Of a stretch of DNA of 64,000 bases, positions 1 to 9,403 are shown in pieces; position 1 is the stretch's first letter, and each line of letters starts with the position of its first letter. A model generated the notes under the pieces. That model was not told the DNA's origin. It did not search any database and saw nothing but the letters and a program-made list of their open reading frames with translations. The position numbers and the translations under genes were made by a program. The DNA is from Perlabentimonas sp046542995 (lineage in GTDB: Bacteria > Bacteroidota > Bacteroidia > Bacteroidales > Tenuifilaceae): positions 10,431 to 74,430 of the forward strand of contig JBKHAH010000004.1 of assembly GCA_046542995.1 (NCBI GenBank). Reading direction: 5' to 3'.

Positions 1-140
1 ATAAAACGCCCGTAATAGTGCTCTCTGCACGAAGTGACATGGAGAGCATACAGCGTGCAATTGGCCTTGGCGCAAACGATTATATTACCAAGCCTTTTAA
101 TTCCAGCGATTTGGAAAATAAAGTGAAGGTTTTTCTATAG
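1..140 (+). CDS. Response regulator receiver domain, C-terminal end (partial)
   Basis: Reading frame 3 is open from base 3 to a TAG at 138-140 and gives the end of a CheY-like receiver domain. It shows a beta-4 strand ending in LSA, the GANDYITKPF signature with the conserved Lys-Pro of beta-5, and a short alpha-5 helix. The protein stops directly after the receiver, so the receiver is either a stand-alone regulator or the C-terminal domain of a hybrid kinase that starts outside the window. Partner and output are not visible. The next gene is on the opposite strand. Confidence 0.85.
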   Translation, partial: KTPVIVLSARSDMESIQRAIGLGANDYITKPFNSSDLENKVKVFL

Positions 141-187
141 CCTTTGTTTATCAGTCATGCAATCTTATTTCTACTACTTAGCAAAAC

Positions 188-1030
188 CTATTTCTCTTTC
201 TCATGTATATGCACATCCATTTGTGGGAATGGAATATTGAGACCTTCCTTGATAAACGCCTCATAAACCTTCTCGCTCATGCCAAAGAAAACGGGCCAAA
301 AATCTTCAGATTTTGTCCATGCCCTGATCGTAATGTCCACTGAGTTGTCGTTAAGCTGCGAAAGGAAAATGAAAGGCTCTGGATCTTTTAGCACTCTTTC
401 GTCAGCGTCTAAAATGCCACGCAGCACCTTTTGCGCTTTCTTAAAATCATCACCGTAAGCAATGCCAAAAACCCATTGTGCTTGCCGCGTATCATTTACG
501 GAGTAGTTGGTTAGCGCTCCCGTTGCCAAACTGCCATTGGGAACAATGTTTACAATGTTATCGAATCCAGTTATTACGGTATGAAAAATTTGAATTTCGG
601 TAACAGAGCCAGTGTATCCCTGCGCCTCAATAACATCGCCAACCTTAAAGGGCTTTAGGATAAGAATTAGTACCCCTCCGGCAAAGTTCTGCAATGTGCC
701 CGACAATGAAAGCCCCACGGCTAGCCCTGCTGCACCCAGAATGGCTATGAAGGAGGTCATCTCAACCCCAACCATACCCAGCACGCTAATAACTACTAGT
801 ATTTTGAGAGAAATTGATAGGAAACTTCTAAAAAATGTGCGTAGCGATGGATCAACCGCGCGCTTCTCCATTACCTTGTATAGCGCACGGGTTATCTTCT
901 TAACAATCCATAATCCGATTATCAGCACGGCAATTGCACCAATTAAGCGGAGGCCATAGCTCGTTACAATCTCATATAACCACGATGATAAATCTTCAAT
1001 CTTCAGGTCGGTTCCAAGTATATTTTCCAT
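188..1030 (-). CDS. MscS-family small-conductance mechanosensitive channel
   Basis: A 280-residue inner-membrane protein that would open under membrane tension and release solutes during hypo-osmotic shock. The N-terminal 100 residues hold about three hydrophobic helices (near 25-45, 68-90 and 95-125). The last is the Gly/Ala-rich pore helix (GAAGLAVGLSLSGTLQNFAGG), followed by the MscS beta domain with GDVIEAQGYTGSV and a motif resembling PNG in IVPNGSLATG. Length matches E. coli MscS (286). It is a single gene. A TAnnTTTG box lies about 80 bases upstream inside a long inverted repeat. Confidence 0.93.
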   Translation of the reverse strand: MENILGTDLKIEDLSSWLYEIVTSYGLRLIGAIAVLIIGLWIVKKITRALYKVMEKRAVDPSLRTFFRSFLSISLKILVVISVLGMVGVEMTSFIAILGAAGLAVGLSLSGTLQNFAGGVLILILKPFKVGDVIEAQGYTGSVTEIQIFHTVITGFDNIVNIVPNGSLATGALTNYSVNDTRQAQWVFGIAYGDDFKKAQKVLRGILDADERVLKDPEPFIFLSQLNDNSVDITIRAWTKSEDFWPVFFGMSEKVYEAFIKEGLNIPFPQMDVHIHEKEK

Positions 1031-1064
1031 ATTTACACAAATTTTATTGGAAAAACTTTAATAA

Positions 1065-1135
1065 ATTCAGCATCTTTTAAAAGTTAAATATAGCATTTAA
1101 CCAACATCTTTCAAATTTAATAAAAGATGCTGAAT
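1065..1135. repeat. 15-bp perfect inverted repeat around the channel promoter
   Basis: Arms 1065-1079 (ATTCAGCATCTTTTA) and 1121-1135 are perfect reverse complements separated by 41 A/T-rich bases. The repeat sits upstream of the mechanosensitive channel gene. Its loop contains a minus-strand TAAATTTG box. It could be a paired operator, a long RNA hairpin or a remnant of a small mobile element. Confidence 0.6.
1112..1119 (-). promoter_or_regulatory. Putative -7 box for the mechanosensitive channel gene
   Basis: The minus strand reads TAAATTTG, an exact match to the Bacteroidota housekeeping -7 consensus TAnnTTTG. It would give a leader of roughly 75-80 bases. No clear -33 TTTG was confirmed. 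Confidence 0.4.
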
Positions 1136-1239
1136 GTCCTAAATTTTTATCAAAATCAACTTTATAGTTTTCCAAAATGCTAACATTAAAATGTATCAGC
1201 TTTTAGTTTGATTGATAAGGTGCTCATAAATGCAAAAAT

Positions 1240-1267
1240 GGAGCAATCAATTTAAACCGATTGCTCC
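1240..1267 (-). terminator. Rho-independent terminator of the metal-efflux operon
   Basis: A 9-bp perfect stem (GGAGCAATC / GATTGCTCC) with a 10-base loop is followed on the minus strand by ATTTTTG. It lies 42 bases after the stop of the last gene of the leftward cluster. Confidence 0.75.
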
Positions 1268-1308
1268 AACTTTGTGTTTTGAAATTATTTTAAATCACTT
1301 TAAAGAGA

Positions 1309-1677
1309 CTATCCTTTCTTGCCACAGCAAGCCTCCATTCGGGTTAGCGTTTTACTCTCCTTCTTTTCATCGCATTCCTTTTTGTCTTTTGCAATTTTTG
1401 CTTTATACCCTAATTCTTCAAGGGCCTTTACAAACCCTTCGTCGTTGTTTCTTTTTTCACGATAAGTAATGGTAACCAGCCCGCTTTCGTAGTTAGCATC
1501 AATGGTTTTAACTCCACGCTCAGAGGCTATATCCTCCTCAATTTTCAATTCACACTCACCACCGGTCATGTTTGCCTCAATTACTAGTGTTTTCTCTCCT
1601 TTTTTCTGAGCTTGTAGCTCAGGGGTAAAGTTTGCTACCATTAGCAGAGCAATTACCATAGTTGTTAGTGTTCTCAT
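1309..1677 (-). CDS. Exported HMA-like protein without the CxxC metal site
   Basis: A 122-residue protein. The start was placed at the ATG at 1677 because it opens directly with a signal peptide (MRTLTTMVIALLMVANF, cleavage near LQAQ). A longer in-frame reading to 1749 would overlap the upstream gene and bury the signal peptide. After the signal the sequence follows an HMA ferredoxin-like fold, with a cation-transport-like ending VKALEELGYKAKI. The usual GMxCxxC loop is replaced by TGGECE, with only one Cys. The tail carries Cys-Cys in EACCGKKG. It is the last gene of the metal cluster and is followed by a terminator. A periplasmic metal-handling role is inferred from context. Confidence 0.7.
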   Translation of the reverse strand: MRTLTTMVIALLMVANFTPELQAQKKGEKTLVIEANMTGGECELKIEEDIASERGVKTIDANYESGLVTITYREKRNNDEGFVKALEELGYKAKIAKDKKECDEKKESKTLTRMEACCGKKG

Positions 1678-1738
1678 AGTTTTGTTGTTTTTGATTTTTG
1701 TTGTTAGCGAAAGCATCGCATCAATCACTGCCATAAAA

Positions 1739-1951
1739 CTACACCTCAACGGCAGGGTAACCTATTCCTGCAAGGGTATTCATTATGAGTTTTTTAATCG
1801 TATTATCACCGTTGTACATTATGGTTACCGTTTTATCAGGTATATCGGTGCTTATGTCATCCACACCACCTACTTTCTCAAGGTGGTCCTCAATGGTTTT
1901 TGCACAACCCATGCACTTCATGTTTGGTATTTTTAGCTTTAACTCTTTCAT
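1739..1951 (-). CDS. CopZ-like heavy-metal-associated (HMA) metallochaperone
   Basis: A 70-residue single HMA domain of chaperone size. The metal loop is MKCMGCAKTIE, with the classic CxxC (CMGC) near residues 13-16, followed by the helix and the closing strand ending AGIGYPAVEV. There is no signal peptide, so it is cytosolic. By family it would bind Cu(I) or a similar soft metal and hand it to an exporter. It lies within the efflux cluster, 39 bases after the DUF302 gene. Confidence 0.85.
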   Translation of the reverse strand: MKELKLKIPNMKCMGCAKTIEDHLEKVGGVDDISTDIPDKTVTIMYNGDNTIKKLIMNTLAGIGYPAVEV

Positions 1952-1990
1952 GGCATAATCATTTTTTTGTTTGTACTTTTTTAATAATTA

Positions 1991-2383
1991 TTAGGCACTC
2001 AAGGTTGAAATAACCTTCTCAAGTTTACCCTTTATCTCATTAGCAATTCCTTGAATTGCTTCATTATCCACTGCTTTCATTGAGGCAACGGGGTCTATGG
2101 CTGCTACCTCTATTAAGTTATTATTTAATTCCTGTACAATTATATTACACGGAAGCATTGTACCAATTTTATCATCTTCCTTCAGGGCTTTGTGTGCGAA
2201 GGGTGGATTACAGGCCCCAAGTATTTTGTACTTACGGAAATCAACATCGAGCTTTTCTTTAAATTTTTGTTGGATATCAATTTCGGTTAGCACTCCAAAA
2301 CCAACTTTTTTCAACTCTTCAGTTACAATTTGTACTGCCTGCTGAAAATCACATTTTATTGTTGTACTGATATAGTAACTCAT
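1991..2383 (-). CDS. DUF302 domain protein
   Basis: A 130-residue cytosolic protein that is almost entirely one DUF302 domain. The family signature is visible: an N-terminal Cys near a helix, then LGACNPPFAHKAL near residue 56, a charged turn and IGTMLPCNIIV near residue 75. The fold is known for this family but the biochemical role is not. DUF302 genes often neighbour copper or sulfur genes, as here. It lies 18 bases downstream of the adaptor gene, so it is probably in the same transcript. A second, membrane-anchored DUF302 protein is at 10909-11385. Confidence 0.88.
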   Translation of the reverse strand: MSYYISTTIKCDFQQAVQIVTEELKKVGFGVLTEIDIQQKFKEKLDVDFRKYKILGACNPPFAHKALKEDDKIGTMLPCNIIVQELNNNLIEVAAIDPVASMKAVDNEAIQGIANEIKGKLEKVISTLSA

Positions 2384-2401
2384 AGTTTAAATTTTTAATG
2401 G

Positions 2402-4276
2402 TTAGTAAATTAATCTATCATATAAACAGCATTCAGGTAAATTACTGTAAATGCTATCAGGTGCTTTTATTTTTTCGGTATCATGACCAACCTTTGCAAT
2501 GGCTTGCTGAATTTTCTCTGAGCTTGTCTTATTGGAGTCAAAGTCAAGGTGCACGGTTTGTGTCCTTTCATCCCAATTTGCCGACTGGACTCCTTCAACA
2601 GAAAGAGCAGCCTTTTCAATTCTATCCTTGCACATTCCGCATTTTCCAGCAACCTTTACCGAGGCATGCTCTATTATTGGTTTCTCTGTTTGATTGTAAT
2701 CAAACCTATCGTAATGGCAGCATCCAGGAAGTTCCTCGTAAACATGGTCGGGTGCTTTTATCTTTTCGGTATCGTGACCAACTTTTGCAATTGCCTTGTG
2801 GATATCATCAGTTGCCAAACCTTGCTTGTAGTCTAGGTGTATGGTTTGAGATTCTTCATCCCATTTTGCAGATGTAACGCCCGTAACAGAAAGAGCGGCC
2901 TTTTCAATTCTATCCTTACACATTCCGCATTTTCCACCAACTTTAAATGACGTGTGATTGCCTTCTTTTTGTTGGGTTTGCATATTTTCTGTTTGCATCG
3001 CACCGTGGTTGTGACCTTTCATTGCACCACCTCCATCGGGACTCATCATGCTAGGTTTGCCTGCCAGCTGCGCAGCGGCATCAATGCTAAATGTACCGCT
3101 AACAGCAATTTCTTCATTAACTTGCAGCCCATCGTCAATAATGTAGCTATCACCAAAAGCGGGGCCAAGGGTTACCTCACGATACAAGAAATTTTTTCCT
3201 TTATCCGATTCGGTTTTTACGTAAACCACTGAGCGTTTGCCAGTCCACATTACTGCGGATTTTGGAACAATCAACGCTTTGGATATATTTGGTAGTTTTG
3301 CATCCACACTTGCAGTAACAAACATTTGGGGTTTTAGTTTACTCCCAGTGTTTCTAACATCAATTCTTGCGCTTGCTACCCTGGTTATTGGGTCGATAAC
3401 GGGGTCGATATAGGTTATTGTACCCTGAAATGTTTCACCTGGCAAGGAATTTACGGTGTAGTTCACTTTATCTCCCTTTTTTATCCAAGGGATTTCCGAT
3501 TCGTAAATATCAAGCAGAATCCATACTCTTGACAGGTTGGTTATCTCGTAAAGGGTTTGCCCACGGCTAATGTAATCGCCAAGGTTCACTTTTTTGCTAT
3601 TAATAAAACCCGCAACCTCTGCGCGGATTGGAAAATTTTCCTGCGATTTTCCCGTTTCGATTATCTGTCGAATTTGATTTTCAGAAAGTTTCCAGTTTTT
3701 TAGCTTTGATTTTGCGGCCTTAAGGAGTTGTGGATTGGCATCCCTTACTTTATATGCCTTAAGTAATTCATCCTGTGCAGTTGCCAACTCGGGGGAATAA
3801 ATATGAGCGATGGTTTGCCCTTTGGTAACAAATTCACCTGTAAAGTTTACGTTTAGCTTCTCAATTCGTCCAGGTATATGTGACGACTGAGAGAAAATAA
3901 GCCGTTCATCAACCTGCACCTTCCCATTTAAACGGATCGTTTTAGCAGGCTCTTTCTCTTCAACAAAGGCTGTGCTGATGCTTGCGAGCTGCATGGCTGT
4001 TTCCGACATTCTAATGGCCATTGGGTCTAGCCCATCATCCTCTTCATCTTCAAGCGGAATTAAGTCCATTCCACAAATGGGGCAGTCGCCCGGTTCGTTT
4101 TGCCTAATCTGGGGGTGCATGGAGCAGGTCCACGTTGTTTCACTCTCCATTTCGGAATGGCTACGCTGCTCGTGATCATCTTTAGCAGCTGAGCTTCCAA
4201 AGAATAACCATCCAAGGAAAATCCCTGCTGCCAAGGTTGATATTGCTATGATTATGGTTTTTCTATTTGCTTTCAT
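2402..4276 (-). CDS. cusB: CusB-like RND efflux periplasmic adaptor with two C-terminal HMA modules
   Basis: A 624-residue membrane-fusion protein linking the RND pump to the outer-membrane channel. Order: N-terminal membrane anchor (residues 8-27); a heavy-metal-binding domain with C51, C65 and C68 in the WTCSMHP / CPICGMDLIPL pattern; barrel-sandwich, hairpin and beta-barrel adaptor domains (about 100-410); a Met/His linker; then two extended HMA modules (about 442-522 and 538-620). Each module has GKCGMCKDRIE and ends with a GHDTEKIKAPD...LPxCC segment. Ordinary CusB is near 400 residues and lacks these modules. The modules presumably bind metal at the adaptor. The stop overlaps no downstream gene, while its start overlaps the TolC gene by 14 bases, which implies co-translation. 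Confidence 0.92.
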   Translation of the reverse strand: MKANRKTIIIAISTLAAGIFLGWLFFGSSAAKDDHEQRSHSEMESETTWTCSMHPQIRQNEPGDCPICGMDLIPLEDEEDDGLDPMAIRMSETAMQLASISTAFVEEKEPAKTIRLNGKVQVDERLIFSQSSHIPGRIEKLNVNFTGEFVTKGQTIAHIYSPELATAQDELLKAYKVRDANPQLLKAAKSKLKNWKLSENQIRQIIETGKSQENFPIRAEVAGFINSKKVNLGDYISRGQTLYEITNLSRVWILLDIYESEIPWIKKGDKVNYTVNSLPGETFQGTITYIDPVIDPITRVASARIDVRNTGSKLKPQMFVTASVDAKLPNISKALIVPKSAVMWTGKRSVVYVKTESDKGKNFLYREVTLGPAFGDSYIIDDGLQVNEEIAVSGTFSIDAAAQLAGKPSMMSPDGGGAMKGHNHGAMQTENMQTQQKEGNHTSFKVGGKCGMCKDRIEKAALSVTGVTSAKWDEESQTIHLDYKQGLATDDIHKAIAKVGHDTEKIKAPDHVYEELPGCCHYDRFDYNQTEKPIIEHASVKVAGKCGMCKDRIEKAALSVEGVQSANWDERTQTVHLDFDSNKTSSEKIQQAIAKVGHDTEKIKAPDSIYSNLPECCLYDRLIY

Positions 4277-5510
4277 CGTAATAGTTTTTTGCAGTTATAT
4301 AATCTATCCTTGCAAGGCTTGCTAGGTATTCCTTTAAAGCGGTTGCTTTGAGCTTTCTGTATTTCAGCAGTTGCTGCTGCATTCTAAGCAACTCCTCGAA
4401 CTCCTTGCCAGAGTTTCCGTATGCGGTAAATAGCAAGGCCAACGATTTTTCACTCGCTTGAACTTGCTGCTCGTAAAGGGACAAAAATTCAAGTTGCTGT
4501 TCTACTTCAAAGATGGCCATTTCAAATTCTGCCTCAAGAACATTGGCAACATCCTGCTTTTTAAGAGAGTATCTCTCCTGATGAATTTGCGCTTCCTTAA
4601 CAGCGGCTTTGTATTTTTTCCTAAAAACCGGGATACTAACAGTTACCATTGGCATAAGCACATCCTTGCCGTTATCCGGTAACGACATGTCTGTTCGTTT
4701 TCCAACAATAACATAGTCCAGTCCAACACCCAGCTTGGGTAGTCCTTGTTTTTGCGCAGCATTCTCGCTTTCCATGCTCGCTTTTTCCATTAGGTCCAAT
4801 TCATTTAGAATGGGATTGTTTTTGAAAATCGATTCCTTTTGAAAATTCTCAGGAACTAATTCAGCCGTGAGCGAATCTTCAATAACAACCTCTTCACCTG
4901 TTTCACGATTGAGTAGCTTGTTAAAAGCTGCGATCTGAGGCTTTTCTCGTTTATTAAGGATGCTTAGGTTGGTTTTAGCATCGTTTAGCATCATTTCAAC
5001 CCGAAGTAAGTTAGTCATTGAACCTATGCCGTTCTCAAATTTTCTATTGGCGATTGATTTGTAAGACCGAAGTATTTCGATGTTCTCCTTCTCAATCTGT
5101 TTTAGCATTTCCAGTTCGTATAAATTGTAATATGCTCCTGAAACCTTATAGCGAAGGTTATTCCGTGCGTCTAAAAACGACTGGTATTTGGCTTTAGCAA
5201 TCAGCGAGGCAGCATCGCCCTGAGCCTTAAGCGTTCCAAACCAAGGTAACATTTGGGTTAGGGAGAATCGTGCCTTTTGTGGCCCAACTCTGGTTTCAAC
5301 AGGCGAAAGAAAGTATCCAAACGATAGGGTAGGGTCGGCAAGGGCACTAACCTGCGGAACTTTTTCCAAGGCTGCTTCAAAATCCTTGTACTTAGCCTGC
5401 AGTCCAGGGTTATTCTTAGCTGCAATCATAAAGTAATCGTCAAGGGTTTGGGATTGCCCAATGGTACTTACCGTAAGAAATAGAATTATGATATTTATAA
5501 GTAACTTCAT
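4263..5510 (-). CDS. TolC-family outer-membrane channel of the metal efflux system
   Basis: A 415-residue outer-membrane efflux protein that forms the exit duct of the tripartite pump. It opens with a signal peptide (MKLLINIIILFLTVSTIGQSQ) and continues with the long helices and repeat layout of the OEP family, including NPGLQAKYKDFEAALEKV and a second-half NPILNELDLMEKAS. Coupling to its neighbours is tight: the ATG at 5510 shares a base with the pump stop (TAATG), and the 3' end overlaps the adaptor start by 14 bases. Metal specificity is inferred from the operon only. Confidence 0.9.
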   Translation of the reverse strand: MKLLINIIILFLTVSTIGQSQTLDDYFMIAAKNNPGLQAKYKDFEAALEKVPQVSALADPTLSFGYFLSPVETRVGPQKARFSLTQMLPWFGTLKAQGDAASLIAKAKYQSFLDARNNLRYKVSGAYYNLYELEMLKQIEKENIEILRSYKSIANRKFENGIGSMTNLLRVEMMLNDAKTNLSILNKREKPQIAAFNKLLNRETGEEVVIEDSLTAELVPENFQKESIFKNNPILNELDLMEKASMESENAAQKQGLPKLGVGLDYVIVGKRTDMSLPDNGKDVLMPMVTVSIPVFRKKYKAAVKEAQIHQERYSLKKQDVANVLEAEFEMAIFEVEQQLEFLSLYEQQVQASEKSLALLFTAYGNSGKEFEELLRMQQQLLKYRKLKATALKEYLASLARIDYITAKNYYDESK

Positions 5511-8500
5511 TATTCTCTGTTTTTAAGTTTTCGTTCTTCGCGCAGGCTATACAATGTGGGAACAACAAAATAGGTGATAGCTGCTACCAGCATACCACCG
5601 AAAGCAGGTATAGCCATTGGTATCATAATATCAGCACCACGCCCTGTTGATGTTAGTATGGGCAAAAGTGCAATAATTGTAGTTGCCGATGTCATAATGG
5701 CGGGTCTTATTCTTCGCTGACCAGCCTCCATAACGGCGTTTCTAATGCCCTGCAGGTTATTCGTTTTATTCCGTTTAAAACTTTGGTCAAGGTACGTTCC
5801 CATAATAACGCCATCGTCGGTTGCTAGGCCAAACAGCGCAATAAAGCCAACCCAAACAGCAACGCTCAGGTTAACTGTGCCCATTTGGAATAGGTCTCTC
5901 AAATTGGTTCCGAAAACAGCAAAATTCGCAAACCATCCTTGTCCGTATAGCCAAAGCATTATGAACCCTCCGCTGAAAGCCATGGCAATTCCTGAAAAAA
6001 TCATTAGGGAGGTAATTACTGACTTGAATTGGAAGTAGAGAATTAGGAAAACGATTAGTAGAACTATTGGAACTATGAGGGATAATCGCTTCTCGGCACG
6101 AACCTGATTTTCATAATTCCCAGAGAAATTGTAGCTTATTCCTGCGGGAACAGTTAAATCTCCAGAGCGAATATGTTCCTCAATGGTTCTCTGCGCATCG
6201 TTCACCACCTCAACTTCTGCATAACCTTCTTTTTTATCGAAGAGCACGAAGCCTACCAGAAAAGTTTCCTCACTCTTTATGGCTTGAGGGCCACGAACAT
6301 ATTCTATATCAACCAAATGCGACAGAGGTATTTGTGTTTCAACAGGGGTTGGAACTATTATATTTGCAAGCGCTTCGGGATTATCGCGAAGTTCCCGAGG
6401 GTATCGAACCCTAACTGGAAAGCGTTCACGCCCCTCCACGGTTGATGTAATTCTCATTCCACCAATGGCAGTCTCAATAGTCTGTTGAACGTCCTCCACA
6501 TTCAATCCATATCTTGATATTTTATCGCGATTAATGTTTAGGTGGATGTAAGGCTTACCCACAATTCTGTCGGCAAAAACTGCCTCGGTTTTTACCGATG
6601 GCACCTGCTTTAGAATCTCCTCCAGCTGCATGCCAAAATCTTCAATTGTGGGTAAATCGGGTCCGTACACCTTTATTCCCATTGGGGCTCGCATTCCTGT
6701 TTGTAGCATTACCAGTCGCGTTTCAATGGGCTGAAGTTTGGGTGCAGATGTTACTCCGGGTATTTTGGTTACCCTAACTATCTCGTTCCAAATATCATCG
6801 GGCGATTTTATATGTGGGCGCCAGTTTCGGAAGTAGTTTCCAAACCTGTCAGGTTTAAGTTTGTCTTTATCTATCCCACTATTAATGGCGTCTTCATTGG
6901 AAAGGGTGTCGCCAGATGTAAGAATAAACCTATCCTTGCCATCTACCTTAAATCGCATTCTACGGCCATTCTCATCGAGAATGTACTCAGGTTTATAGTT
7001 GATAACATTTTCAAACATGGATATGGGGGCGGGGTCAAGCGCCGATTCAACCCTGCCCAGCTTACCTACGGTAAGTTCAACCTCTGGAATGCTTGTAACA
7101 AGCATATCGAGCTGACCCACAACCTTAAGGTTATAGTCAACCCCCGAATGGGGCATTGATGTGGGCATAAGCAGAAAGCTACCCTCATCCAACGATGGCA
7201 TAAACTCCTTGCCAATGCCCGGCAAGCCGTGAGCCAAAGTTGACCAGACTTTTGTGGTTCTGATATTCAAGCCAACCGTATCAAGACCCTTGGCTGCAAA
7301 GCCAAAAATGGAGCTAAAGCCCATCCATATTGTTATTCCAAAAAGAATTAGGAAAAAGGGAATAAGCAAAAATTTCGCTTTATTCTCAAGACACCATTTT
7401 AGAATGGACTTATAGTAGTGCTGCAAGAGGGTAAAGATACCTAGTATAACTCCAACAAGAATTGCAACAAAAACTATGTTTAGGAAGAAGCTTTTACCTG
7501 CTCCAAGTGGCAGCCAATATGTTGAAAGTAGCCATATTACTCCAAGAGCAGCAATTAGTAAATCGATGTTTTGAAGAATTCGATTATACCATTTTGCATT
7601 GGTTGTATTTAAATTTATAAAATAGAGTTTAATTAATCCTGCAATTCCAAACAGGGAGAGCATTGCGCCCCCCCAGTAATAACCGAAAAATAGTGAGATT
7701 ACACCAGTAATTATTAAGCCAATATTTACCCACTTGGTTGTTCCCTTTGTTTTCACCTTTGTTCCAAAGAAAAAATAGGCAAGGGTTGGTAGTATGAACA
7801 ATGCAACAATAAGCGCTGCTACCAAAGCAAAGGTCTTGGTGAATGCTAATGGACCAAAAAGTTTTCCCTCTGCTGCTTGCATTGTAAAAACAGGAATAAA
7901 ACTCGCAATGGTTGTGGAAACAGCCGTAAGAATTGCCCCAGATACTTCTGATGATGCTGTATGTATGGTTTTAACCAATTTTTGCCCTGGTGGCGATTCA
8001 TCGAGATGTTTTATGATGTTCTCCGAAAGAATAATACCCAAGTCAACCATTGTACCAATGGCGATGGCAATACCCGAAAGTGCAACGATATTGGCATCAA
8101 CGCCTCCATAGCGCATTGTTATAAAAACCATTAGTACGGCAATGGGCAGTAAACTTGAAATTAGCATGGATGCTCGCAGGTTATATATCATCACAATAAT
8201 AACCAGAATGGTAATTAGTATTTGAAGTGATAATGCACTTTCCAGGGTTCCCAGCGTTTCGTAAATTAGCTCAGTACGGTCGTAAAAGGGAACAATGGTT
8301 AGCTGACTTTCCACACCATTTGCCAAGGTTTTTTTCGGTAATCCGGGCGATATTTCCTTTATCTTATTCTTAACATTATTTATTACCTGAAGCGGGTTGG
8401 AGCCGTACCTTGCAACCACAACTCCGCCAACAACTTCGGTTCCGTCCTTATCGAGCGCCCCTCTGCGGGTAGCTGGCCCTAGGGTAACAACGCCAATATC

Positions 8501-9331
8501 TTCAATAAGAATGGGCACATTATCCTGAACCGATACAACAGCCTTTTCAATATCCTCAATACTTTTAATATAGCCCAGTCCACGTACAAGGTACTCCGCC
8601 TGATTAATCTCAATGGTTTTGGCACCAACATCTCTGTTGGATTTTTGAACAGCCATCATCACCCTATGAAGCGGAATGTCATAGGCTCTAAGCGCATCGG
8701 GGTTTACATCAATTTGATATTCCTGAATAAACCCGCCAATGGATGCAACCTCCGAAACGCCCTCTGCTGCGTTTAGCCCATATTTTATGTAAAAATCTTG
8801 CACAGACCGAATCTCATGTAGATCCCAACCACCGGTTGGATTGCCATCCCTGTCGCGCCCTTCAAGGGTGTACCAATAAACCTGACCTAACGCTGTGGCA
8901 TCGGGCCCTAAAGCGGGCTGAACACCATCAGGCAGCAACGATGATGGAAGAGAATTTAGTTTTTCAAGAATCCTTGAGCGCGACCAGTAAAACTCTATGT
9001 CCTCTTCAAAAATTATGTATATGCTAGAGAATCCGAACATAGATGTACTACGGATACTTTTTACACCGGGTACTCCCAGAAGCGATGTGGTGAGCGGGTA
9101 AGTTATCTGGTCCTCTACATCCTGTGGGCTCCGGCCCATCCATTCTGTAAATAAAATCTGCTGGTTTTCACCAATATCAGGAATGGCATCTACGGGTACA
9201 GGGTCACGTGGTAAGAAGTCGATATCCCAGTTAAATGGCGCGGTAACAATACCCCAACCCACAAAAGTAAAGAGTAGGAGCAGCGTAACCAATCTGTTTT
9301 TTAGGAAAAATTTTATAAATTTATTAAGCAT
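5510..9331 (-). CDS. cusA: CusA/CzcA-family heavy-metal efflux RND pump
   Basis: A 1273-residue inner-membrane proton/metal antiporter. The family hallmarks are all present: N-terminal helix, the porter domain opening with DAIPDIGENQQ, the TM4 region GTMVDLGIILSEN, the second porter half (FMPSLDEGSFLLMP), and the final TM block with FGLATDDGVIMGTYLD. By alignment from memory to E. coli CusA, two of the three cleft methionines have counterparts (M772 and M875) and the third is Leu (L943). Copper or silver export is therefore plausible but not proven. The protein is some 200 residues longer than usual. Most of the excess is a hydrophobic insertion at about 525-640 with roughly four extra helices. 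Confidence 0.95.
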   Translation of the reverse strand: MLNKFIKFFLKNRLVTLLLLFTFVGWGIVTAPFNWDIDFLPRDPVPVDAIPDIGENQQILFTEWMGRSPQDVEDQITYPLTTSLLGVPGVKSIRSTSMFGFSSIYIIFEEDIEFYWSRSRILEKLNSLPSSLLPDGVQPALGPDATALGQVYWYTLEGRDRDGNPTGGWDLHEIRSVQDFYIKYGLNAAEGVSEVASIGGFIQEYQIDVNPDALRAYDIPLHRVMMAVQKSNRDVGAKTIEINQAEYLVRGLGYIKSIEDIEKAVVSVQDNVPILIEDIGVVTLGPATRRGALDKDGTEVVGGVVVARYGSNPLQVINNVKNKIKEISPGLPKKTLANGVESQLTIVPFYDRTELIYETLGTLESALSLQILITILVIIVMIYNLRASMLISSLLPIAVLMVFITMRYGGVDANIVALSGIAIAIGTMVDLGIILSENIIKHLDESPPGQKLVKTIHTASSEVSGAILTAVSTTIASFIPVFTMQAAEGKLFGPLAFTKTFALVAALIVALFILPTLAYFFFGTKVKTKGTTKWVNIGLIITGVISLFFGYYWGGAMLSLFGIAGLIKLYFINLNTTNAKWYNRILQNIDLLIAALGVIWLLSTYWLPLGAGKSFFLNIVFVAILVGVILGIFTLLQHYYKSILKWCLENKAKFLLIPFFLILFGITIWMGFSSIFGFAAKGLDTVGLNIRTTKVWSTLAHGLPGIGKEFMPSLDEGSFLLMPTSMPHSGVDYNLKVVGQLDMLVTSIPEVELTVGKLGRVESALDPAPISMFENVINYKPEYILDENGRRMRFKVDGKDRFILTSGDTLSNEDAINSGIDKDKLKPDRFGNYFRNWRPHIKSPDDIWNEIVRVTKIPGVTSAPKLQPIETRLVMLQTGMRAPMGIKVYGPDLPTIEDFGMQLEEILKQVPSVKTEAVFADRIVGKPYIHLNINRDKISRYGLNVEDVQQTIETAIGGMRITSTVEGRERFPVRVRYPRELRDNPEALANIIVPTPVETQIPLSHLVDIEYVRGPQAIKSEETFLVGFVLFDKKEGYAEVEVVNDAQRTIEEHIRSGDLTVPAGISYNFSGNYENQVRAEKRLSLIVPIVLLIVFLILYFQFKSVITSLMIFSGIAMAFSGGFIMLWLYGQGWFANFAVFGTNLRDLFQMGTVNLSVAVWVGFIALFGLATDDGVIMGTYLDQSFKRNKTNNLQGIRNAVMEAGQRRIRPAIMTSATTIIALLPILTSTGRGADIMIPMAIPAFGGMLVAAITYFVVPTLYSLREERKLKNRE

Positions 9332-9403
9332 AGCTTAAGTTTTGTAAGTGAGTGCTTGCAGTTGGATGTTACAACAATTTAATAGCGATATTAAAAAAGA
9401 GGT

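Noticed and set aside
1..140. Metal-responsive CusR-type regulator for the efflux cluster
   Set aside because: Only a receiver end without a DNA-binding domain is visible, and it lies beyond the channel gene on the opposite strand.
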